Part shown: positions 1-7,321 of the stretch, one piece after another
Layout: each line of letters starts with the position of its first letter
Numbering within the stretch: position 1 is the stretch's first letter
Source: CALEMW01 sp035447065
Lineage (GTDB): Bacteria; Krumholzibacteriota; Krumholzibacteriia; LZORAL124-64-63
Direction: 5' to 3'
Assembly (NCBI GenBank): GCA_035447065.1
Contig: DAOTGJ010000011.1
Coordinates: forward strand, 1-64,000
DNA: 64,000 nt
Notes under the pieces: generated by a model
Told to the model about the DNA's origin: nothing
What the model saw: the letters and a program-made list of their open reading frames with translations, nothing else
The model's database searches: none
Made by a program: the position numbers and the translations under genes

Positions 1-532
1 CGCCGTCCACCTCGACGGGGGCGGCGTAGAAGCGTTGGTTGCCCCAGAGGGTGATGGTGCCCACGGGATGGGTGAACACCACGACATGATGGTACAGCCC
101 CATCTTCACGCCGGGCACATCGCCGAAGTCGGGATGGTCCGTCGCATCGGCCCACGGCGCCAGCAGCGTGAACTGGTCCATCGTGATCTGAGAGATGGCC
201 CGCGTGAGCTGCCCCTGGGCGTTGGTGCGGGCCTCGCCGCTGAAGAGGTTGCCGGTGCTGATCAGGTCGTCGGCGCGGCCCCAGAAATCCCGGTCCTCGC
301 CTCCCAGGAAGAAGAACAGGAAGTCCTCGTGCAGCAGGGCGGCGTAGTGGGTGGAATCGCGCTCCTCGTACGCCGTCTCGAAGGCTGTCATCAGCTCTTC
401 CGGCGTGGCGTAGGGGCCGTACGTGGTTGCGGGATCGTTGCCCGTGGGATCGGGGGTGACGGCGTCGTCGCCGCAGCCGATCAGGGCGAGCAGGAGCAGC
501 AGGACGGGGGCGAGCAGGCGGACGGTGCGCAT
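1..532 (-). CDS. Lipoprotein, NTF2-like-sized, paralogue of the one at 48232-48816 (3' end cut by window edge)
   Basis: The gene runs off the left edge after 177 codons. The start is ATG with GAGAGG upstream. Residues 1-20 form a signal peptide with a lipobox ending in Gly-Cys (C20), followed by an Asp/Pro/Thr linker, so the product should be a lipid-anchored periplasmic or surface protein. The mature part opens with a helix (EELMTAFETAYEERD), a hydrophobic FLFFFL segment, then NLFSGEARTNAQGQLTRA and QITMDQFTLL. The same blocks occur in order in the 194-residue protein at 48232-48816, so by comparison about 15 residues are missing here. The size and helix-then-sheet order suggest an NTF2/SnoaL-like cone, but no catalytic residues are evident. 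Function unknown. A promoter-like pair lies just upstream. Confidence 0.85.
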   Translation of the reverse strand, partial: MRTVRLLAPVLLLLLALIGCGDDAVTPDPTGNDPATTYGPYATPEELMTAFETAYEERDSTHYAALLHEDFLFFFLGGEDRDFWGRADDLISTGNLFSGEARTNAQGQLTRAISQITMDQFTLLAPWADATDHPDFGDVPGVKMGLYHHVVVFTHPVGTITLWGNQRFYAAPVEVDG

Positions 533-572
533 GGTTGCGATCCTCTCTTCGTGATGGGGCGGCGATGAGAGG

Positions 573-601
573 ACGTTATCACAACCCCGGGCGCAGCACA
601 A
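573..601 (-). promoter_or_regulatory. Candidate promoter for the left-edge lipoprotein
   Basis: On the minus strand TTGTGC (601-596) is followed by a 17-base spacer and TAACGT (578-573). Predicted initiation near 566 would leave a leader of about 34 bases carrying GAGAGG before the ATG at 532. It lies between the terminator of the neighbouring gene and the start codon, the expected position. The -10 matches consensus at only three positions. Confidence 0.4.
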
Positions 602-605
602 CGAA

Positions 606-641
606 AGGGGCGCCTCCTCGGGCGAGAGAGGAGGCGCCCCT
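606..641 (-). terminator. Terminator stem-loop after the CILP/DUF2135-like lipoprotein gene
   Basis: A perfect 14-bp inverted repeat (606-619 and 628-641) with an 8-base loop starts 30 bases beyond the stop codon at 671. On the minus strand it is followed by TTCGTTGTG, a weak U-rich tail. Stem length and position support intrinsic termination. Confidence 0.75.
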
Positions 642-670
642 GCGCATCGTTGGGCGTCGATGCGGTCGGC

Positions 671-2263
671 CTACTTGGTCAGGCGCACCTTGCGGTCGTT
701 GACGTCCAGATCCGGCCACTCGGCGAAGGCCTGCACCGGGGTCACGGTGACGGCGCCGGCGGCGTTCACGTCGAAGTCCACCACGTGCCACCAGCCCTGG
801 ACGTCGGCGGCGGGCTGGGCCACGTCGGCGGCGTCGAAGATCCAGGTGCCGCCGTCGATCTCCAGGCGGACCTGGGCGCCGGAGGCCCAGATGTCGTCCG
901 TGTAGCCGGTGGAGTAGCTGTCGATCCAGTACTCGTAGTGGCCCTCGTAGAGGCGCACGCCGGTGATGTTCTCGGGGCCGTAGCTGCTGGTGTCGTCGTA
1001 GTCCAGCTCGGCGTAGGGGGGCTCCGTGAGGGTGCCGTCGGTGCTGTAGTAGAGGTGGTAGTAGTCGTAGTCCACGAGCCAGGGGCTGGGGATCCACAGG
1101 TGCGAATCCAGGTCCGACGGAGACGCGCCCCAGGTCAGGCTCAGGGAGAACGCGGGCACGGTCAGGACCAGGGGCGTGTCGATGTTCACGGGGCAGTCGG
1201 TGCCCACGCTCACGCGCACCGTGCCGCTGATGCGCGAGCCGGACATGGCGTACACGTCCGTCAGGCCGTCCACGCGGGCGCGCACGCTGAACACGCCGGC
1301 GCTGTTGGTCACCGCCTCGTCGCGGATGGCGTAGTCCACGCCGCTGGAGAGCACGCGGGCGCCCACCACCGGGTTCTGCTGGGCGTCCACCACCGTGCCG
1401 GTCACGGTGCAGATCTGATCCACGGGCAGATCCCAGTTCCAGGTGGTGAAGTGGGCCACCTCGGTCTCGTAGGCGGTGCCCACAAGGGTGGCCTCGCCCT
1501 CCTCGTGCCACTGGCCGTCGCTCTCGTCGAAGTACCACATGGGGATGGTGGCCGGGGCGACGGCGGCCTTGTCGGCGCCGATGTCCAGGCTCAGCGCCGC
1601 GGTCATGCCGTCGGCGAGCTGCAGGGGCGCCTTGTCCTCGCCGTAGAGGTTCACGGTCATGAAGCCGAAGGACTCGAACATGACCGTGGTGCCGTCCTCG
1701 CGCACGCCCTCGAAGGTGCCGGGGAACACGCCGTAGAACTCGCTGTCGTCCGGGGTGGCGGCGGTCATCTCCACGGTGACCTGGCCGGTGTAGGCCTGGC
1801 CGGCGCCGGTGGCGAAGGAGGCGGCGTCGAAGTCGGCGGTGCCGGTGCCGTCGCCGGTGGCGGCGGTGCCGCCGGCGGCGCCGCTCAGCACGGCGGTCTC
1901 CGCGGGCGCGAGCATGAGGTCGGGGATGTGGGTGGTGCGGCCTTCACGCACGGTCACCACGCGGAACGAGGCCATCCAGCCGTCCAGCTCCACGTCCACG
2001 ATCCGCTCGCCCTCGGGCACCTGGGCCAGCACGAAGTAGCCGTCCTGGTTGGTCTGGGAGCTCACGCCGCCGGCGCTCACGGTCACGCCGTCAAGAGGCG
2101 CGCGCCCGGACGACTGCACCAGGCCGGTGATGGAGCCCACGCCGTCCACGGGCCCGGGGCCCACGGGGTTGTCGTCGCCGTCGTCGTCGTTGCTGGAGCA
2201 GCCCAGGAAGACCAGGCCCACGGCCAGGGTGAGGAGCAGGAGCAGCCAAGCGGATCTCTTCAT
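671..2263 (-). CDS. Multi-domain surface lipoprotein: carboxypeptidase-regulatory, CILP/FAM171-like and YfaP/DUF2135-like regions
   Basis: The product is 530 residues. ATG at 2263 is chosen because GGAGG sits 7 bases upstream and a lipoprotein signal follows at once (lipobox FLGC, C22, then an Asp-rich linker); an upstream in-frame extension looks non-coding. Residues 43-120 resemble a carboxypeptidase-regulatory Ig-like domain (SITGLVQSSGRAPLDGV, DGYFVLAQVPEG). Around 230-275 the block PMWYFDESDGQWHEEG and VAHFTTWNWD resembles a region of CILP/FAM171-type proteins. A second regulatory-like repeat begins near 283. Residues about 370-480 (LTWGASPSDLDSHLWIP, YGPENITGVRLYEGHYEY) match the style of YfaP/DUF2135 domains. 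No catalytic motif is visible, so a structural or adhesive surface role is inferred. It has its own promoter and terminator and appears monocistronic. Confidence 0.85.
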   Translation of the reverse strand: MKRSAWLLLLLTLAVGLVFLGCSSNDDDGDDNPVGPGPVDGVGSITGLVQSSGRAPLDGVTVSAGGVSSQTNQDGYFVLAQVPEGERIVDVELDGWMASFRVVTVREGRTTHIPDLMLAPAETAVLSGAAGGTAATGDGTGTADFDAASFATGAGQAYTGQVTVEMTAATPDDSEFYGVFPGTFEGVREDGTTVMFESFGFMTVNLYGEDKAPLQLADGMTAALSLDIGADKAAVAPATIPMWYFDESDGQWHEEGEATLVGTAYETEVAHFTTWNWDLPVDQICTVTGTVVDAQQNPVVGARVLSSGVDYAIRDEAVTNSAGVFSVRARVDGLTDVYAMSGSRISGTVRVSVGTDCPVNIDTPLVLTVPAFSLSLTWGASPSDLDSHLWIPSPWLVDYDYYHLYYSTDGTLTEPPYAELDYDDTSSYGPENITGVRLYEGHYEYWIDSYSTGYTDDIWASGAQVRLEIDGGTWIFDAADVAQPAADVQGWWHVVDFDVNAAGAVTVTPVQAFAEWPDLDVNDRKVRLTK

Positions 2264-2334
2264 GTTCGACCTCCGTGATGACGTCCGCCCCCGAGCATCG
2301 GGGACGCGGGCGAGGACCGCCGCCCGTCGGCGAA

Positions 2335-2363
2335 CGCCTATGTTCATTGTGTCCTTCAGGCAA
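2335..2363 (-). promoter_or_regulatory. Candidate promoter for the CILP/DUF2135-like lipoprotein
   Basis: Minus strand TTGCCT (2363-2358), 17-base spacer, TAGGCG (2340-2335). It lies downstream of the terminator of the preceding gene and about 65 bases before the start codon. The form matches other promoter candidates in this window. Confidence 0.45.
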
Positions 2364-2430
2364 GAAAACCGGGCGATCCGGGATCGCGCAGAAAGGGGAG
2401 AGCATTTTCAATGCCATCATCGCACAAGAA

Positions 2431-2455
2431 AAGCCCTCTTCTTGGAAGAGGGCTT
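2431..2455 (-). terminator. Terminator stem-loop after the P-loop protein gene
   Basis: A perfect 10-bp inverted repeat (2431-2440, 2446-2455) with a 5-base loop starts 34 bases past the stop codon. On the minus strand TTCTTGTG follows. Compact stem, correct position and a U-rich tail support intrinsic termination. Confidence 0.75.
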
Positions 2456-2488
2456 CTCCGTTGCACTTAGGCCGGAACGGCGAGGGGA

Positions 2489-3463
2489 TCAACCGTCGAG
2501 CTGCGAGAAGATCTGGTCGAAGGCTTCCCGCATGCCCGTCTGGAGGGCGGTCACGTCCGCGTCGCTCCACTGGTCCGCAGGCTCACGGATGAAGGTGGTG
2601 CGGTCCACGCGGTTGTCGAAGCGGCCCAGGGGGAGGCGGTACGTGGTGCCGTGGGCCTTCACGGTGACCGTATCGGGCACGTCGCTGATGGCCAGCAGGT
2701 GGGCCATGTCGTCGCAGCCGTAGTCGCCCAGCATGACTTCGATGGGCACGCCGTGGTGCAGGATGGAGCCCGGATCGTTGGGATCCGTGCGCGCCTCGTT
2801 CTTGCGGCGGCTCTCCTCCGGCGAGACCCAGATGTAGAGCACGCAGGCCTTGCTCAGCATGGCCGGGCTCAGCATGCGGAAGGAGTACTGGTAGCCGAAG
2901 GGATCCTGCAGCGGCAGCGAGGAGCCCTGGCGGCCGCCGCGGGCGAACTCCACCACCACGGTCTTGCCCTCCAGGGTGTCCGGCACCTCGGCCACCTTGT
3001 CCTGCAGCAGCTTCTCCGACTCGGCGCGCAGGGGCTCGATCATGGCCTGCTTCACCGGCATGGGCAGACGGTTCCAGAAGGCCGTGGCGCCCACCTTGGC
3101 GCGGCAGACGTCGAAGCGCTCCATGAGCCAGGTCACGGCGCACTCGGGCGCGGGGCGGTTCTTCCGCACCAGGTCGTCGTAGTCCTCGTTCAGCAGCTCG
3201 ATGAGGGTGCCCCAGTCCTTGGGCTCCTTCATGGGCAGGCTGTCGGAATCGAAGAAGGCCGGATCCTGGCCCAGGGCGCGCAGCTCCTGGCTGACGCGGC
3301 GCATCATGTGCACGTAGGGGTAGTCGTCCAGCTGGACCGTGTGGCCGATGCCGAACTGCGCCTCGCACTCCTCCGGCGAGAGGCTGGCCAGGTAGCGGCG
3401 GACTTCGGACTTGCCCGAGGCGGGCAGGGCGGTGAGCAGCAGGACGTCGATGTGCTTGGCCAT
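2489..3463 (-). CDS. P-loop NTPase/kinase-like protein of unknown function
   Basis: The protein has 324 residues. Translation is placed at ATG 3463 (MAKHIDVLLL), with AAGGGA just upstream; an earlier in-frame start adds only a Pro/Ala-rich stretch. The N-terminus is a beta strand followed by ALPASGKSE (residues 12-20), a Walker A loop whose first Gly is Ala, typical of small-molecule kinases and zeta-toxin-like folds. A second strand, KTVVVEFARGG near residue 190, and YIWVSPEESRRKNEAR near 235 could supply an acidic Walker B-like residue and an arginine-rich lid. There is no signal peptide or membrane segment, so it should be cytosolic. No partner gene is evident; it lies between the RND operon and the lipoprotein gene with its own terminator. 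Substrate unknown. Confidence 0.8.
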   Translation of the reverse strand: MAKHIDVLLLTALPASGKSEVRRYLASLSPEECEAQFGIGHTVQLDDYPYVHMMRRVSQELRALGQDPAFFDSDSLPMKEPKDWGTLIELLNEDYDDLVRKNRPAPECAVTWLMERFDVCRAKVGATAFWNRLPMPVKQAMIEPLRAESEKLLQDKVAEVPDTLEGKTVVVEFARGGRQGSSLPLQDPFGYQYSFRMLSPAMLSKACVLYIWVSPEESRRKNEARTDPNDPGSILHHGVPIEVMLGDYGCDDMAHLLAISDVPDTVTVKAHGTTYRLPLGRFDNRVDRTTFIREPADQWSDADVTALQTGMREAFDQIFSQLDG

Positions 3464-3497
3464 CAGGGTTCCCTTTCGTGGGTCATGGGCTGGAGCG

Positions 3498-3530
3498 GTC
3501 GGATCCGGTGCGCCGGGCGCCGGATCCGAC
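3498..3530. repeat. 11-bp perfect inverted repeat between the RND operon and the P-loop gene
   Basis: Arms 3498-3508 and 3520-3530 are exact reverse complements around an 11-base GC core. It follows the last RND stop (3557) by 27 bases and precedes the P-loop start by 35. No U-tract follows on the minus strand, so it may be a weak terminator of the efflux operon, a leader hairpin of the next mRNA, or an operator. A weak TTGACC (3560-3555), 17 bases, TTGCTT promoter candidate lies next to it. Confidence 0.5.
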
Positions 3531-3556
3531 AAAGCAAACCATCGGGTGGGGCCGGG

Positions 3557-6500
3557 TCAAGCGCCGGCCGTACGGGGGGCGTCGCCGCGGCGGCGACGCC
3601 ACAGCAGAGCCAGGACGGCCGCGGTGATCAGCGCCAGGGCCAGGCCCAGGCTCAGCTGCCTGGCCGCCACGGTGCGGGCCAGGGCCGCCGTGGGCGCGCC
3701 GGCCGTCAGCTTCAGCAGCAGGTCCAGGAGCAGGGCCGCGGGCACCGACAGGATCAGCGAGCCCAGCGCCTCCCGCCACCCGCGCCAGCGCCAGCTCGGC
3801 CGCACAAGGCCGACGGCCGTCATCCAGGCCAGCCACAGCAGCCCCGACAGCAGCAGGAGCCCGTCCACGTGCAGGCCCAGCCACGCCGGGCCGGGCAGCG
3901 CGAGCTGCGGCCCCAGGCCGGCCACGCGGTCGCCCAGGGCGCGCACGGCGGTGACCGCCAGGGCCAGAGCTCCGCCGTGGAGCAGCACCCGCCGCACCGC
4001 CGCCCCGTGGCGGGACAGGGCCCAGCCCGCCCGCACGCTCAGGGCGTACAGCACCGGGATCCCGCCCACGATCAGCACCGTGCTGGAGGCCAGCCCGCCG
4101 ATGGACGACAGGGCCAGGTTCTCCCAGATGTCCTTGCCCTCCACCTCCGTGAGCTTGATCAGCAGGGGCAGCATGCCGGCGATGGTGGTGCCGCTGGTCA
4201 GCAGGATGGAGCGCAGCTGGATGCGCGTGCCGCGGCACACGGCGTCGGTCAGCAGCAGCTCGCGGGTGCTGGCGGGCAGCGCGCGCAGGTCCCAGCCGCC
4301 CAGGCGCGCGTGGTCCGGCAGCTTGCCGCGCAGGCCGGGGAAGCGGTCCAGCAGGTCGCGCATCTCCAGGCGGAAGCGGTTGACCAGCAGGATGGCGTTG
4401 TTGACCACGATGCCGAACAGCAGCACCAGCCCGATGCGCGCCGAGGAGTCGAAGGCCGTGTCCGTGAGCCAGAAGATGGCCATCACCCCGCTCAGGGCCA
4501 TGGGCAGGGACAGCAGCACCAGGAACGGCAGGGTCAGGCTCTCGAACAGCGCCGCGAGGGTCATGAAGATGAACGCCGCGGTGATCCACAGCATCTGGTT
4601 CATCTCCTCCTCCTCCTCCTCGGTGATCTGCTGGCCGGACACGTCCTCCGCCGTGTAGCCGTAGGGGAGGTCCAGCCCCGCCAGGATCTCCTCGATGTAG
4701 GCCTGGCGCATGCGCGGCGTGCCGATGAACTCCCAGTTCACCTGCATGGAGTAGCGCTGGTCCTCGCGGTTGATGGACGACACCACGGGGATCTGCTGCA
4801 GGGTCACCAGATCCGCCAGGCGCACGCGGCGTCCGTCGGCGGTGGTCAGGGTCTGGGCGGCGATCTGGTCGTACTGGATGTCGTCGGCGTCGGCGAACGA
4901 GAGCTGCAGGCGCTGGTCGCGGCCCTCCAGGATCATGTGCCAGGGGAACTCGATGCCCAGCAGGCGCCGCAGATGCCCCACCACCTCCTGCACGCCCACG
5001 TGGTAGCGCGACAGGGCCTCGCGGTCGATGAGGACCACGGTCTCGTCGTTGTCCGCCCGCTCGAAGCGGTTGCCGCCGCTCAGGCGCTGGTTGCGCACGC
5101 GCCGGTTGCGCGAGAGGCGGTCCATGACCTCGCTGCAGATCCGGTCCAGCTCCTTGGAGTTGTAGCCGGTGATCTTGATGAGCGAGTTGCTCATGCCGCC
5201 GCCGCGACCGCCCTTCATGTAGGGGTCGCCGAAGCCGTTGATCCAGATGAACATGCCGCCCATCTCCTCCGCCAGCAGGATGAGGCGGTTGCGGAACAGC
5301 TCCGGATACTCGGTGCGCAGCATGTCGTCCTCGAACTCGATCTCCATGAAGGCCTGGTTGGACCAGCTGGTGGTCTTCATGGTGATGCCGTCGGGGATGG
5401 GCGTGAGCTCGTCCTCGAACTTCTGCATGGTGGCGCTGGCCAGGATCACGTCCGTACCCACGGGCCGCTCCACGTAGCAGACCAGCTTCTCGCGGTCCTG
5501 CTGACGCCAGAAACCTCCCTCGTCGATCTCGTTCTTGTAGAGGTACCAGCCGCCCGCCAGCGATCCGGCCACCAGCAGCACCGGCCAGGCCCACCAGCGC
5601 AGGTGGAAGGCGGTGATCCGCTCCACGTAGGCCGCGAACACGCCCACGGCCACCATCAGCAGCAGGCCGCCGGCGAACCACCGCCACAGGTCCAGGGCAT
5701 GGTCCCAGCCCTGAACCGCGCCCAGGGCGACATAGCCCAGCAGCGTGACCACCAGGGCGGCCAGGGACCAGCGCCACAGCAGGGCCAGGCCCTGGGGCTC
5801 GGCGTCGTGCTCGGCGCGGGCCTCGGCCTCCGGCCGGGCCATCTCGCGCTCCGCCGTGCCGCGCAGGGCCACGGGGATCCAGCCGAAGGCCACGAAGATG
5901 CTGGCCAGCATGGCGATGCCCACGCTCACCGCCAGCGGCACGTAGTAGAGCGCCAGCCGCCCCGAGAGGAAGATGAAGCTCAGGAAGGCCACCACCGTGG
6001 TCAGGGTGGTGGCGGTGATGGGGAAGGCCACCTCGCGCGTGCCGTGGATCAGGGCCCGCCGCGCGTCGTTGTGACGGCGCTCGGTGAAGCGGCGGTGGAT
6101 GGCGTCCAGCACCAGGATGGAGTTGTCCAGCAGCATGCCGAAGCACACGGTCAGCCCGCTGATGGTGATGAAGTTGACCGAGATGCCCAGGAAGTAGAAG
6201 AGGCTCAGGCAGATCACGATGGCCAGCAGGATGGACGACACCACGATGGCCGTCAGCCGCACCCGCTTCAGCGCCGCGGCCAGCATCACGAACAGCAGCG
6301 CCAGGATGGCCAGCGAGCGGTAGATGAGTTCGCGGAGCTTGTCGTCCAGCTCCTGGCCCTGGTCCGAATCGATCTCGAAGTGGACGGGGAACGGCATCTC
6401 CTCGCGGATCTGCGGCAGGGCCTCGCGCACGCGCCGGCTCACCGCCACGGCGTTGGTGCCGCTGCGCTTGGCCACCGAGGCCTGGATCACGTTCTCCCCG

Positions 6501-7321
6501 TTGATGCGCACGAAGTAGGTGGGATCGTCGAAGCTGCGCTGCAGCTCGCCGATGCGCTCCAGGGAGAGCGGCTGACCGCCCACGTTGGCCACCACGGCGT
6601 GGCGGATGGTGTCCAGGGTGACCGAGTCCTGCACGCTCACGGCCAGCACGCGGCCGCCGTCGCGGACCGTGCCCGCCGGCAGGATCTGGTCCAGGGCCTG
6701 GATGCGCGCGTAGACCTGGTCCGCGTACAGGCCGTAGCGGTCCATCAGGTGGTAGTCCAGCATGACGCGCACCAGGGGCAGGGCGCCTCCCTGCAGCTCC
6801 ACGTCGGCCACGCCCTCCACCGCCAGCAGGCGCGAGCTGAGCCAGGTCTCCGCCTTGTCGCGCAGCTCGTTGGCGGACAGGGGGGAGATCAGGCTGATGG
6901 TCAGGAAGTCGTCGGTGCGGAATTCCTCCGGCACGTAGGGCACGATCTGGGGCTGGCCGGCGGTGGCCGGCAGGTTGCGCCGCACGGCGCCCAGCTGCTC
7001 GCCCAGATCCAGCTGGGCGAACTCCATGTCCACGTCGCGCCGGAAGCTCACGGTCACGGTGCTGTTCCCGGGCCGCGAGCGCGAGACGATCTTCTCCACC
7101 CCATGCACCTTGCGCGCCGCCTCCTCCACCGGGATGGTCAGCGAGCGCTGCACCGCGGCGGGGGAGGCCCCGTTCCAGTTGGTGGTGATGGAGAGGCTGG
7201 GCAGCTCCGTCTCCGGCATGGCCTCGATCTCCAGGCGCGGCAGGGCGTACAGCCCCAGCAGCACCAGGGCCGTGAACAGCATCCAGGTGGAGACCGGGTG
7301 GTCCACGCAGAACCGGATCAC
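3557..7321 (-). CDS. RND-family efflux permease, enlarged form with extra membrane segments
   Basis: The 1254-residue product pairs with the permease encoded just upstream; the GTG start overlaps that gene's TGA (GTGA), so translation is probably coupled. RND landmarks are present: a first membrane helix after MIRFCVDHPVSTWMLF, two porter regions, TM4 motif FGMLLDNSILVLD, and the second-half motif FGIVVNNAILLVN. Two features are atypical. Between TM6 and TM7 (about residues 505-570) there are two added hydrophobic segments. After the usual end (about residue 1097) there are some 155 further residues with four more hydrophobic segments. About 18 membrane helices are therefore suggested instead of 12. 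The TM4 region keeps one Asp of the proton-relay pair, with Asn following. Substrate unknown. No outer-membrane TolC-type gene is adjacent. Confidence 0.9.
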   Translation of the reverse strand: MIRFCVDHPVSTWMLFTALVLLGLYALPRLEIEAMPETELPSLSITTNWNGASPAAVQRSLTIPVEEAARKVHGVEKIVSRSRPGNSTVTVSFRRDVDMEFAQLDLGEQLGAVRRNLPATAGQPQIVPYVPEEFRTDDFLTISLISPLSANELRDKAETWLSSRLLAVEGVADVELQGGALPLVRVMLDYHLMDRYGLYADQVYARIQALDQILPAGTVRDGGRVLAVSVQDSVTLDTIRHAVVANVGGQPLSLERIGELQRSFDDPTYFVRINGENVIQASVAKRSGTNAVAVSRRVREALPQIREEMPFPVHFEIDSDQGQELDDKLRELIYRSLAILALLFVMLAAALKRVRLTAIVVSSILLAIVICLSLFYFLGISVNFITISGLTVCFGMLLDNSILVLDAIHRRFTERRHNDARRALIHGTREVAFPITATTLTTVVAFLSFIFLSGRLALYYVPLAVSVGIAMLASIFVAFGWIPVALRGTAEREMARPEAEARAEHDAEPQGLALLWRWSLAALVVTLLGYVALGAVQGWDHALDLWRWFAGGLLLMVAVGVFAAYVERITAFHLRWWAWPVLLVAGSLAGGWYLYKNEIDEGGFWRQQDREKLVCYVERPVGTDVILASATMQKFEDELTPIPDGITMKTTSWSNQAFMEIEFEDDMLRTEYPELFRNRLILLAEEMGGMFIWINGFGDPYMKGGRGGGMSNSLIKITGYNSKELDRICSEVMDRLSRNRRVRNQRLSGGNRFERADNDETVVLIDREALSRYHVGVQEVVGHLRRLLGIEFPWHMILEGRDQRLQLSFADADDIQYDQIAAQTLTTADGRRVRLADLVTLQQIPVVSSINREDQRYSMQVNWEFIGTPRMRQAYIEEILAGLDLPYGYTAEDVSGQQITEEEEEEMNQMLWITAAFIFMTLAALFESLTLPFLVLLSLPMALSGVMAIFWLTDTAFDSSARIGLVLLFGIVVNNAILLVNRFRLEMRDLLDRFPGLRGKLPDHARLGGWDLRALPASTRELLLTDAVCRGTRIQLRSILLTSGTTIAGMLPLLIKLTEVEGKDIWENLALSSIGGLASSTVLIVGGIPVLYALSVRAGWALSRHGAAVRRVLLHGGALALAVTAVRALGDRVAGLGPQLALPGPAWLGLHVDGLLLLSGLLWLAWMTAVGLVRPSWRWRGWREALGSLILSVPAALLLDLLLKLTAGAPTAALARTVAARQLSLGLALALITAAVLALLWRRRRGDAPRTAGA

